Under the pieces are notes generated by a model. The model ran no database searches and had not been told where the DNA came from. It saw only the letters and a list, made by a program, of their open reading frames with translations. A stretch of DNA of 64,000 nt from Anagrus nilaparvatae (taxonomy: Eukaryota > Arthropoda > Insecta > Hymenoptera > Mymaridae): contig JAKSXM010000263.1 of assembly GCA_022575985.1 (NCBI GenBank), positions 12,504,001-12,568,000 on the forward strand, written 5' to 3'. This document shows, in pieces, positions 53,582 to 64,000 of the stretch (within the stretch, counting starts at the first letter, position 1; every line of letters begins with the position of its first letter). A program made the position numbers and the translations under genes.

Positions 53582-54115
53582 ATGAATAGGTTTGGCGAAA
53601 AATTGAGAGAAACTTCGCAAGATTTTTCAGCTTTAAGCAAAAGATTAACGAATTTAAAGTTAAAACTCGAAGCTTTAAACCCTAGTAATAATCTTCGTAT
53701 TGATTCAAGGTTAGGATTTTTGGAAGAAATTTTGGATGTGGCTCTAAACCAAAAAGAACCTATGAGTGAATTACCATACACACAGATCAAAGAATTAATT
53801 TCAAAATTTATCCCTGACGTCAGTGTACGTATGCGTATTTTGGAAGAGCTTTTAGGGGTTGTTAAATATCATAAAAGCGACGATGTAAATGATATTTCTT
53901 ACAGCGATTTAAAAACATACATTGCAGACATCATACCGAAAATTGCAACTCGTTTAACAGCAATGGAAATAGCTCTTGGATTTTCCGATGTTAAAAAACC
54001 AGATTCAATAACCCATCTGGAATTGTTAAAACTTGTAAGGTTGAATATCCCTGAATTCGGGAATCGAATTACCCGTATCGAAAAAATTTTGGAAATTGAA
54101 AATCCAAAGCCTTGA
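53582..54115 (+). CDS. Repetitive helical protein (177 aa), possible fibre or coiled-coil
   Basis: An intact ORF starting 15 nt after its neighbour. It is built of about four repeats near 45 residues long, each with an Ile-Pro turn and an R-x(3)-LE helix: SRLGFLEEILDVA, IPDVSVRMRILEELLGV, IPKIATRLTAMEIALGF and IPEFGNRITRIEKILEI. The spacing suggests a trimeric or bundle-forming structural protein. No family is recognised. Confidence 0.65.
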   Translation: MNRFGEKLRETSQDFSALSKRLTNLKLKLEALNPSNNLRIDSRLGFLEEILDVALNQKEPMSELPYTQIKELISKFIPDVSVRMRILEELLGVVKYHKSDDVNDISYSDLKTYIADIIPKIATRLTAMEIALGFSDVKKPDSITHLELLKLVRLNIPEFGNRITRIEKILEIENPKP

Positions 54116-55110
54116 ATAATTTTTTTTTTCAAACTAAATAAAATGTATTTTTTAAAAAAATGATCAAATAAAAAAATTTTTTTAAACTAAAAACTGTGTT
54201 GTTATTTGCGTTAAATAATTTACAAAAGTTATTAATTTCAATACATTAATCGTTTATATTTTATTTTTTTTCCATACATTTTTTGTTATATCTAAGTTCT
54301 TATGTCTAAAAAATTAAAATCTATCGTTTAAATTAATTTTGTAATAAAGCTATTCAAAGTATCTAAAATTAATGAAATTTAAAAATCATAATATAATTAA
54401 TAATTTTTTCTTAAATCGATGCAATTTTCGTTAATTAATTTGAATACATTTATCGTTTTAACTTATTTTCAAAATACATTTTTTTTTATTATAAAATTCT
54501 TATGACTAAAAATTAGAATGTATATATCGTTTAAATTTTTATTTTGTAATAATTTTGCAGTAAACTTTCTATTCTAAATATCCTACGTCTAAAAATCTAT
54601 CATCTTAAAATCTATCGTTTAAATTAATTTTGCAATAAAGCTATTTTAAGTATCTAAAATGAAATTTAAAAATCATGATATAATTAATAATTATTTCTTG
54701 AATCGATGCAATTTTCGTTAATTAATTTGAATACATTTATCGATTTAATTTATTTTCAAAATAAATTTTTTTTTTTATTATAAAATTCTTATGGCTAAAA
54801 ATTAAAATGTAAATATTGTTTAAATTTATTTTGCAATACATTTTGCAATAAAATTTCTATTTTAAATATCCTACGTTTAAAATGAATAGCATTTAAAATA
54901 TCAGAATTTTTTCTTGAATCGACACAAAACGAACAAATACAAATTTGTTTTCTTACGTTAAAATTTTCGTTGAAAGTTACTCGTTTACAATTCTGTTTCA
55001 AGAAGAAAATTAAAATGTACGCAAATTAATTCGTATTCAATAATCTCATTATTTTTAATTGTATACAAAAATTTTTTGCGCAAATCTTCGTTCGTCTGTC
55101 CAGTCTTGGG
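54116..55110. other. AT-rich DNA with a duplicated segment
   Basis: No gene is seen. A stretch of about 180 bp at about 54300-54540 recurs at about 54590-54850 (shared GATGCAATTTTCGTTAATTA and TTTGAATACATTTATCG). It may lie beyond or near the Polinton end. Confidence 0.55.
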
Positions 55111-55566
55111 CTATTTTTTAAATTCGTCTAAAAATTTTTCAACTCTAGGGATATAAGTTTCCAATTCCTTCTTTAATTGATCAATGAAAGGAAACCAAGT
55201 AACTAATTTGTTCAAAGTTGAAGCATGTATAGACACATATAAATTCTCTTGAGTAAATTTATATCCAAACCAGTTATTATCTATTTTTACGGATTCGATG
55301 ACAATATTATCAAGTTCTGGTAAATTATCAGGGTCCATGTCATGTTTCAATTCAAACAAATCATCTTTCAAAAATGTGATTTTCCCACCTTTTTTATTGA
55401 GTAATAATACGACAACGCAAGCCTTGCCGTTTTCAAGACTAATTGCCACTTGTAAATCAGACGAGGATGTCAGAGGTAGAAGTCGATTTTGAATTAAAAC
55501 CCTAAAAATTTAATTATTTGTTTTCAGAAAAATAAACGAACAATTTTGAATTTATTTCAACTTACA
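55111..55566 (-). CDS. Spliced small gene of unknown function; start codon formed at the exon junction
   Basis: Exon 2 spans 55501-55111. The frame reads VLIQNRLLPLTSSSDLQ and then AISLENGKACVVV, ending YIPRVEKFLDEFKK. No ATG lies in exon 2 at its head. Exon 1 ends ...AAAAGAT at 55566, a 64-nt intron (55565-55502, GTAAGT...TTTTAG) follows, and exon 2 begins GGTT, so joining creates ATG. The 130-residue product has no recognised family. It may be a Polinton gene or a neighbour. Confidence 0.5.
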
Positions 55567-56729
55567 TCTTTTATTGCGATTCACTCAAACAAGAGAAAAC
55601 AAACAGGTTGATTTCAGAAACTATACTGCAAAGTCAATAAATGTTTAAGTGACTTTTATGCAAAATGACGCATGCGCGTTTATAAAACTCTGCACGTGCA
55701 AAAGCTTCAAATAAAACGTTAAACACTCGATAAATTTAAATTAAAAATAATACCCCCTGTGGTCAAAACCGATTAGAGAAACCCTTTCAAAAATATAAGT
55801 TATTAAACATACCTAACACATGGTTGTCCAAGCGTTGAATTTCAAGATTAATGACCTCTTTTGCTTAAATTAGAGTTGAAAAATCAAGATAATGATTTTT
55901 TAATTTTATCGCATTTTCAACTTTTTAAAATAGATCAAAAATTTTTTATCTTGCATTTTGTGATACATCACTGGGTAAATTTTTTTTTTTAAACTTCACT
56001 TCACCACCCCAAACTTTTATTAAATTAAACATGATAAAAATAACAATCATTTATATACTTATAAAATATAATTTGTTTTTTTCTCACTTATGAAATATAG
56101 CAAGCTAAAGGACACATGTTTAATTAAAAAAAATTTTTTTTACACTTCAAATAACAAACTTTTTCTACCACTGTATAAATTTTTTCACACCATTAAACAA
56201 ATGAGTATATTTCCACTCAACATAAAAAACTTAAACTTTTTTTATTTAATTAACGCACTTTATAAAAGTGACCAAACATTCAAGAGGTTTTAAAAGCTAC
56301 CTGGGAATTTCAAATTTGTACTGTGAGAAAAGGTGAAAAAAGGGGTAGATTTAAACTTTATGAAGAATTGAAGTCAGCCATTAAAAAACGCCACCCTAAA
56401 AATCTTTAAACAATTTTTTTTCAAACATAGTCACTGCCCACTTTCTTAAATGAAGATTTACACGAAAAAAGTAAGACCTCTTTTTAAAATAAGCACTACC
56501 TACATAAATGAATAATTTACACAACTGAAGATACTCCTTCCATAAATTTAAATTTAACTGCAAATAAAAAATTTTTACAGGGCAAATGACTTTTAAAATG
56601 ATAATTATTGCAATCAATCGATTAATTGTTCATCTGACCAAATTAAAAAACAAAATGACTTCCAATGATATAAAAGATTGAATGACCACACATTTCAATC
56701 AATTGATAACAAAAATTTGATCACTAAGC

Positions 56730-57348
56730 ATGTCTTTTCAGTATTCAAAAGTGAAACAGATTTTAAACTGTTTAAATTCATCAAAACGTAACCAGTGTTG
56801 TAAAAAATTTTTAGATTTTTTACTAAATTTTAAAGAGTGTTCGATATTAATTACGTTAAAAAGATATAGTTACTTAAATCAACTTCAAAGGGATGTAATA
56901 TTAGTTAGCGATTTGAGGCAATATAAAATCGAAGGTGATACAAATTTGGACCTAATCTGTTCAGCTAACCTCTCAAGCCAAGAGGAAATTGAGGAATATT
57001 TTGAAGAAATTTTAAGATATCAAAATGTTACTTATTGATAGCTGTTCTTGTGATAAACAATTTATTCGAAAGCAGTCTGCACAGTTTCAGTATTTTCATT
57101 TAATTTTCCACCGTGTGACACGCTTCATAAACAATAAAAAAATTTTTATCAAATTATTTTATTACTACAAACACCTATTATTTCAGATAGCATGTTTGGA
57201 GATATATGTGGAATCTAATATGGATTTGGTATCTAAAAAGAAGGTTATATTTAATAAATCCATACGCGATATATTTTCTTACTTACATGAAATGACACAT
57301 AGACGCCGAGAAATTTTATTAAAAATTGTATTCAAACAAGAACTTTGA
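56730..57348 (+). CDS. One or two small ORFs of unknown function (possibly exons of one gene)
   Basis: Frames 56730-57038 (MSFQYSKVKQILNCLNSSKR, ending acidic SSQEEIEEYFEEILRY) and 57025-57348 (ending HRRREILLKIVFKQEL) overlap by 14 nt. A splice-acceptor-like TATTATTTCAG lies at about 57177-57187 before ATAGCATGTTTGGAG, so the second frame may contain an intron. Neither is recognised. The higher complexity than flanking DNA argues for a real gene. Confidence 0.4.
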
Positions 57349-57893
57349 AGATTAGTGTTAGTGAAATGTGAAAAAAATAGAAGTAATTAAAAAAATGCAT
57401 CTTTTTCAATTAAATTTAAATTTTGATCATAATAATTTCTCAATGAGTATGTATTTTTAATATTAATCTTTATTTAAAAAGTTAACACATAATTATAACC
57501 ATTTTTTATTAGATAAATTAGATTTGTAATTAAAAAAAATATTGTGTTCAAGACATTTTAATTTAACCATGAAAGAAAACAGAGTATATTCAAAATAAAA
57601 TTTAAAATATTTATTTTTTTACAACTTGTTCATTAGAGAAATTGTATTCAAAACAATATTTTGTTATTAATCTTTATTAAAACAAAATAAAATGATTTAC
57701 CTCAAAATAAAATCATTACTTGCAAATTATAAAAATTTATAATCTAAAGTTTGAAAATTATCATTATCAAAAAATATGTCAATTGAATTTAATTTAAAAT
57801 TTTAAAAGCTTATTCTAAATATTTATTTTTTACAACTTGTTCATTAGAGAAATTGCATTCAAAACAATATTTTGATTTTAATCTTTACTAGCT
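57349..57893. other. AT-rich DNA that recurs after the Helitron-like block
   Basis: Part of this segment (about 57716-57890, with ATGTCAATTGAATTTAATTT and AAAGCTTATTCTAAAT) recurs at about 63020-63145 and again at about 63360-63525. It holds no gene. Confidence 0.6.
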
Positions 57894-58689
57894 GATTGGC
57901 CTCGCTACGCTCGGCAGAATGTAACAGTAATATTGAACATTTAACTATCACACTATCCGTTAATGTCTAAAAATAAAAAATATTGCTGTGCGAAATAAAA
58001 ATAATTTTTGTTTTTCATTTAAAAATTGTTTTAAAAAATATTTTAATCATAAAATCCTATCCTATATATATTAAAATGAAATAAACGAAAAAATGGATTA
58101 TTTTTAATATATTTCAGCACTAATTTATGAAGAGCTGTATGGACGAAAATACATGAAAGTTGTTTTAAATTAATTTTTAAAGAAATATCCCCAGCCGTTT
58201 TTTTAATTTTTAAAAAATATTCAAAAGATTTTGAGATATCAAACTCAGAAGTTAGTGGTCGAAATCATAAAAAAATTTCATTTTTTTTCACTAAAACTGA
58301 TTTTTCTCAAGATCTAAGAGGTCTTAAAACTTTGAAAAAATTCTATCAATGTCTGTTTGTTTTTTTTTAATTTGAGCTCTCGGTTCAGAGTTACAACTGT
58401 TTAAAGCTAAGAAGTTTAAATTTAAAAACTCAAAAAGTTGTCATTTTTGCCACTTGATAACTTAAAATGGTTTGTATCAAAATGTAAAAAGCAAATCGCT
58501 TTGTATTTACTAAGCACTTTTCTAAAACCACTTTTTTTTGTTTTTTATTTAATGCATTCATTAAAGAGAAATATCAAAAAAAAGACTTATAGTCAAATTT
58601 TTTGAATTTTTGGGTTTTTAATGTTTAAGACAGCCGATATCCAATTTCTTATTCCATGAAATTTTTCGAATTTTTTCATATATAAAACA

Positions 58690-59733
58690 CCCGACAATAT
58701 AGATTGAAATATTTGAAATATTTTCATGATGTAGACATGAAATGTTGTTTCAATTATTTTTATGCAATAATAGCATTGAAATATTAGTATTTCAGATTAT
58801 TCCCCACTTAAATGTTCTCGAATACTGAACTGTTTTATAGAAATGTTGTAATTTCAATTGTTTTTATGCAGTAATAGCATTGAATTATTAATATTGAATT
58901 TATCAAAATATACCCCACTTAAATGTTTTCGATTACTTTCCTGTTTTATAGAAAAGTTGTAATTTCAATTACTTTTATGCAATGATAGCATTGAAATATT
59001 AGTATTGAATTTAGCAAAATAAACACCATTTTAAATGTTTTCCCCTGTTTTATAGTAAACTTATAATTTCAATGTTTTTAAGCATTGATAGCATTGAAAT
59101 TTTAGTATTGAATTTAGCAAATTTGAACCACTTAAATGTTTTCGAAAACTGTCCTACTGTTTTATAACATTGAATTATTAGTATTGAATTTAGCAAAATA
59201 TACCCCACTTAAATGTTTTCAAATATTGTCCTGTTTTATAGAAAAGTTGTAATTTCAATTATTTTTATTCAATGATAGCATTGAAATATTAGCATTAAAT
59301 TTACCAGAATATTCCCCACTTAAATGTTCTCGAATACTATCCTTTTTTATAGAAATGTTGTAATTTCAAGTGTTTTTATGCAATAATATCATTGAATTAT
59401 TACTATTGAATTTAGCAAAATATACTCACTTAAATGTTTTTGAATATAGGTCTCTTTTATATAAATGTTGTAATTTCAATTGTTTTTATGAAATAATAGC
59501 ATTGAATTATTAGTATTCAATTTAGCAGAATATGCCCCACTTAAATGTTTTCGAATACTGTCCTGTTTTATAGAAATGTTGTAATTTTAATGGTTTTTAT
59601 GCAATAATAGCATTGAATTATTAGTATTGAATTTATTAAAATATACCCCACTTAAATCTTTTCAAATATTGACCTCTTTTATAGAAATTTTGTAATGTAA
59701 AATATTTTTATGCAATGATAGCATTGAAATATT
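58690..59733. repeat. Minisatellite, unit about 115-130 bp
   Basis: Around eight diverged tandem units share ATAGCATTGAAATATTAGTATTG, CCCCACTTAAATG and TTTTATAGAAATGTTGTAATTT-type segments. The array continues after an insertion, at about 60803-60950. Confidence 0.85.
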
Positions 59734-60802
59734 CACACCTAGCTTGAACGAGCGTGAAGTCGAAAAAAAATGACGACAAAATCTGATACTGCAAAGTATT
59801 CGGGAATAGTTTGTTACTTTCATATTTCCATAGCAGTAACTCGGAGCTGCTCGTCTAAAAAATTTTTAGTCAATTTTGTGGGTGACTGAGAGATCAAAAT
59901 CTGAAAATTTTATTTTTAACAATAAATCATTATTAAATTTAAAGAAATAGATAAAAAATTTGGATTGCCAGGGAAAATCCACTCCAGAAGAAAAAAAAAC
60001 TTATCTTTTTACGATGAAATTTAGCCAAGTTATCGTCAATTTAAGATTTTGCCCAAATTCGTCTTAAAAAAGATTGAAAATGTATTGAAAAAAGCCTATT
60101 TCTGAACTTTAAACATGCATTACTCGTTTGATTTTCATCGTAAAAAAATAATTTTTTTTTTTAAATCGATTAATTTTTTCCTGGCAATTCATTTCTTTAA
60201 GAAAAAAATCATTTTTATTGACAAAATTTCAATTTTTAGGTCAAAAACTGTATTATTAAGTAAATCTTGCTACTTACTATTTTCAAGGCTTTTGACCTAA
60301 AAATTGAAATTTGGTAAATAAAAATGATTTTTTTCTTAAAGAAATGAATTGCCAGGAAAAAATTAATCGATTTAAAAAAAAAATTATTATTTTACGATGA
60401 AAATCAAACGAGTAATGTATGTTTAAAGTTCAGAAATAGGCTTTTTTCAATACATTTTCAATCTTTTTTAAGACGAATTTGGGCAAAATCTTAAATTGAC
60501 GATAACTTGGCTAAATTTCATCGTAAAAAGATAAGTTTTTTTTTCTTCTGGAGTGGTTTTTCCCTGACAATCCAAATTTTTCATCTATTTCTTTAAATTG
60601 AATAAAGATTTATTGTTAAATATAAAATTTTCAGATTTTGATCTCTCAGTCACCCACAAAATTGACTAAAAATTTTTTAGACGAGCAGCTCCGAGTTACT
60701 GCTATGGAAATATGAAAATAACAAACTATTCCCGAATACTTTGTAGTATCAGATTTTGTCGTCATTTTTTTTTTGACTTTTCGCTCGTTCAAGCTAGGTG
60801 TG
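59734..60802. mobile_element. 1,069-bp foldback element with about 520-bp arms inside the minisatellite
   Basis: The ends CACACCTAGCTTGAACGAGC and GCTCGTTCAAGCTAGGTGTG are inverted, and the arms are nearly perfectly complementary up to a centre near 60270. Flanks TATT on both sides may be a 4-bp target duplication. No ORF is supported; the ORF-like frame at 60115 lies across the palindrome. Confidence 0.85.
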
Positions 60803-60954
60803 TATTAGTATTGAATTTAGCAAAATATACCCCACTTAGTTTTTTTCAAATATTGACCTCTTTTATAGAAATTTTGTAATGTAAAATATTTCATGCAATG
60901 ATAGCATTGAAATACTAGTATTTAATTAAACAAAATAAACACCACTTTAAGAGT

Positions 60955-62570
60955 ACCACTTAAAAAAAAATATTTTATTGCAAAAGTCATATTGATTGTC
61001 CAAAACTTATAAAAGTTTTATATATGAAAATTTCATAAAATTTCATCTGTCTTTTTTAAACACGAAATAAATAAATTTCCTAAAAATATTTTATTGACAA
61101 AGTCATATGGATTGTCCAAATCTTTATAAATTTCCAATTTATATTTTACTTCATTTTATATATGAAAAGTTCGTAAAATTTCATTCGTTTATTTTAAATA
61201 TGAAATAATAAAAATTTTCAAAAAAAATATTTTATTGCAAGTCATATTGATTGTCAAAAATTTTATGAAAATATCTTAAAATTTCATTTTTTTGTTTTAA
61301 TTAGGAAATAATAAAAATTTTCAAAATAATTATTTTATTGCAAAAGTCATATTGATTGTCCAAAACTTAATAAATTTCCAATCTATATTTTACTTCGTTT
61401 TATATATGAAAAGTTTATAAAATTCAAACTGTATAAATTGTCAATTTATCTTTTTTTTTTTTTCGTCAATGTAAATATCATTTAAAAAAAATATTTTATT
61501 GCAGAAGTCATATTGATTGTCCAAAAGTTAATGAAAATTTCATAAAATTTTATCTGTCTGTTTTAAACACGAAATAAAGAAATTTACTAAAAAAATATTT
61601 TATTGCAAAAGTCATATTGATTGTTCATAACTTTATAAATTGTAATTGTTTATTTTATTTAGTTTTTTCTATAAAAATATCATAAAATTTCATTCGTTTG
61701 TTTTAAATATGAAATAATAAAAATTTTCAAAAAAAATATTTTATTGCAAAAGTCATATGGATTGTCCAAAACTTTATAAATTTCCAATGTATATTTTACT
61801 TCGTTTTATATATGAAAAGTTCATAAAATTTCGGACATTCGTTCGTCTGTCTTAAACATGAAAAAATAAAAATTTCCAAAAAAAATCTTTTATTGCAAAA
61901 GTCATATTTATTGTTCACAACTTGATAAAAGTCAAAAAATTTTCAATATATATTTCTTGTTTCATCTCATTTCAATATTTCATTTCTGTGTTTTAAACAC
62001 GAAATAAATAAATTTATTTAAAAAATATTTTATTGCAAAACTCATACTGATTGTCCGAAACTTTATAAATTTCATAATATTTCATTTCTGTGTTTTAAAC
62101 ACGAAATAAATAAATTTATTAAAAAAATATTTTATTGCAAAAGTCATACTGATTGTCCGAAACTTTATAAATTTCCTAAAATTTCATTTGTGTGTTTTAA
62201 AAAAAAAATTTTAAATTTAAAAATTAAAAAACTAAAAAATTTAAGAATTAAAAAATTTCATAAAATTTCATTCGTTTGTCTTAAACATGAAAAAATAAAA
62301 ATTAAAAAAAAAATCTTTTATTGCAAAAGTCATATTGTTTGTCCTAAATTTCCTAAAATTTCATTTGTGTGTTTTAAAAAAAAATTTTAAATTTAAAAAT
62401 TAAAAAATTAAAAAATTAAAAAATTTAAGAGTTAAAAAATTTCATAAAATTTCATTCGTTTGTCTTAAACATGAAAAAATAAAAATTTCAAAAAAAAATC
62501 TTTTATTGCAAAAGTCATATTGATTGTTCACAGCTTGATAAAAGTAGAAATTTTTTAATATACATTTTTT
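60955..62570. repeat. Second minisatellite, unit about 110-140 bp
   Basis: At least ten tandem units share AATATTTTATTGCAAAAGTC, ATATTGATTGTCCAAAAC and ATAAAATTTCATTCGTTTGT. The units are unrelated to those of the first array. Confidence 0.85.
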
Positions 62571-62654
62571 GTTATATAAAATAATATAATAATATATATA
62601 TTTTGTCTCAGACATTAATTTTTTAAAAGATAAATTTTTTTGTAATTTAACGTA

Positions 62655-63004
62655 AATTTGTTTTCTAGAGATTTCTCTTTAATGAAAGGGTTAAATTTAA
62701 AAACCAAAAAAACTTGTTTTAGATAACGCACTAACAAATACATAGCACTTTAGTTTGATCATTTTGGTGACATAGATTTTGAGTTACACACTGATTAGGG
62801 TGACAACTTTTTTAAATTATTTCATTTTAAATTGGTTTTCTAGAGATTTCTCTTTAATGAAAGGGTTAAATTAAAAACCAAAAAAACTTGTTTTAGATAA
62901 CGCACTAACAAATACATAGAACTTTAGTTTGAACGTTTTGGTGATATAGATTTTGAGTTACACACTGATTAGGGTGACAACTTTTTTAAATTATTTCATT
63001 TTAA
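62655..63004. repeat. Two tandem copies of a 175-bp unit
   Basis: The unit starting TTTTCTAGAGATTTCTCTTT and ending ACAACTTTTTTAAATTATTT occurs twice with about four differences, just before the right end of the Helitron-like block. Confidence 0.88.
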
Positions 63005-63014
63005 TATATATAGG

Positions 63015-64000
63015 ATTAAAAAAAAAATAAAATCATTACTTGAAAATTATAAAAATTTATAACTTAATGTTTGAAAATTATTATTATCAAAAAATATGTC
63101 AATTGAATTTAATTTAAAATTATAAAAGCTTATTCTAAATTTTCAAGTATAACATTACATGAAATACAGTGCTTTAAAATAAATAATCTTTTAAAAATAT
63201 CAAATTTATTTTCAAAACTTATTCGTATGGAATCTTAGATAAATTAGATTTGTAAAAAAATTTCAAAAAGTTTTAATTTTACCATGTAATAAAAAAGTTA
63301 TTTGAAAATGAAATTTAAAATATTTATTTTACAACTCATTACCAAAACATTATTTTGATATCAATCTTTATTAAAAAATAAAATGATCTATTTCAAAATA
63401 AAATCATTACTTGAAAATTATAAACAATGTACAAAAATTTATAAGTTAATATTTAAACATTATCATTAACAAAAATATATCAATTGAATTTAAAATTATA
63501 AAAGCTTATTCTAAATTTTCAAGTATAATATTATATGAAAATACAAAGCTTTCAAATAAATAGATTTCAAAAAATAACAAACTACATTTATTTCATCAAA
63601 TCCATTTAAATCCCTTCACCTTCTACATAAAATTACAAACAATTTATTACAATATGTATTACAATTTTATAGCAGAAAAAAACAATAGGAAACAGAATTA
63701 AAAATATTATTCGTATCTTCTTTAGCAAATTATCGTTGTTTAGGCATTTCACTGAAAAAAGAAATAAAAAAATGTATAATTTCAAAATAAAATGTTTTTT
63801 TCTTTAAAAAGCGAAATCTTTGTTACCATAAAATATATATCAAAGCTAGATGTCGTTAGTTACAAGGCTTGTCGTTAGTTACAAAATATTCATTGCTTTG
63901 TCATAAAAAGGCTCCATCGATTTGAAATTTACGCTGCTTGCCATCATTGTGGCTCCGTAGATTTAATAAAGCTCGTTTTGTTATCCCCGTTGATATTCAA
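63015..64000. other. AT-rich flank; possible unassigned transcript start on the minus strand
   Basis: Mostly AT-rich with the repeats noted at 57349. The last 150 bp are less AT-rich and carry, on the minus strand, a short frame beginning MMASSVNFKSMEPF (about 63943) that stops after 22 codons. It could be a 5' exon of a gene beyond the window or nothing. Confidence 0.3.

Larger units (their letters stand above)
57894..63014. mobile_element. Candidate Helitron-like (Helentron/HINE-type) non-autonomous block
   Basis: The left end reads CTAGCTGATTGGCCTCGCTA and the right end ATTTTAATATATATAGG; an inverted copy of the right end (CCTATATATATTAAAATG) lies at 58061-58084. Internal minisatellites and inverted subterminal repeats without coding sequence are typical of Helentron-derived elements. 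No Rep/helicase is present. The assignment rests on resemblance only. Confidence 0.4.

Noticed and set aside
60115..60300. 61-aa Phe/Lys-rich frame
   Set aside because: It falls at the centre of the 1.07-kb palindrome in A/T homopolymers.
1..64000. CRISPR arrays, bacterial operons or ribosome-binding sites
   Set aside because: The DNA is eukaryotic (introns, polyA signals, retroelements); the minisatellites have no spacer structure.

Overview
The window is an AT-rich piece of an arthropod nuclear genome, probably an insect. The arthropod call rests on spliceosomal introns in the mobile genes, two insect-style Polinton (Maverick) elements, BEL/Pao, Ty3/gypsy and R1-like retroelements, and a chuvirus-type glycoprotein. 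A hymenopteran host is only a guess. I see no convincing host gene; the 64 kb is a nest of mobile elements.

Layout. 1-1.85 kb: dead R1/Jockey-like LINE (minus). 1.9-4.6 kb: decayed Polinton (integrase plus, DNA polymerase minus). 4.6-5.6 kb: BEL/Pao integrase fragment fused in frame to the Polinton polymerase. 5.6-5.9 kb: CR1-like LINE tail. 5.97-6.72 kb: a direct repeat containing a tRNA-like sequence. 7.52-25.49 kb: a 17,963-bp LTR retroelement. 25.5-31.9 kb: AT-rich DNA with several foldback or MITE elements. 31.9-35.5 kb: gutted Ty3/gypsy remnant. 38.29-41.68 kb: non-coding LTR element with intact target duplications. 42.3-54.1 kb (perhaps to 57.3 kb): a nearly complete but broken Polinton. 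57.9-63.0 kb: Helitron-like or foldback block full of minisatellites. 63.0-64 kb: unassigned AT-rich DNA.

The most remarkable item is the 18-kb LTR element. Its two 603-bp LTRs look identical and are flanked by the 4-bp duplication GTAT, so it inserted recently. It is a Ty3/gypsy (Metaviridae) element read on the minus strand: a hairpin-repeat leader, gag with zinc knuckles, a canonical -1 slippery heptamer, then protease-RT-RNase H-integrase. It then carries two unrelated envelope genes, a chuvirus/mononegavirus-type glycoprotein and a baculovirus-F-like Env split by a frameshift, plus two orphan sense ORFs. Three intron-containing genes lie on the opposite strand. One encodes a JmjC-like protein lacking the iron ligands and followed by C2H2 zinc fingers. 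The other two are tiny paralogues that share a three-exon structure with an exon 2 of exactly 108 nt. A threefold repeat of a palindrome plus a CRE-like TGACGT site lies upstream of the JmjC gene and may be its promoter. The antisense introns are invisible to splicing of the sense genomic RNA, which would let intron-bearing cargo survive reverse transcription. I read it as an ambisense, cargo-bearing endogenous-retrovirus-like element.

The second Polinton has the expected set: polymerase, integrase, major capsid, penton, adenain-type protease, phospholipase A2-like virion protein, packaging ATPase, a conserved 313-aa protein and a repetitive fibre-like protein, with RING-finger accessory genes. 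Many of its genes are broken by single-base shifts (at least one in a homopolymer) or stops, so it is either decaying or affected by consensus errors in the assembly.
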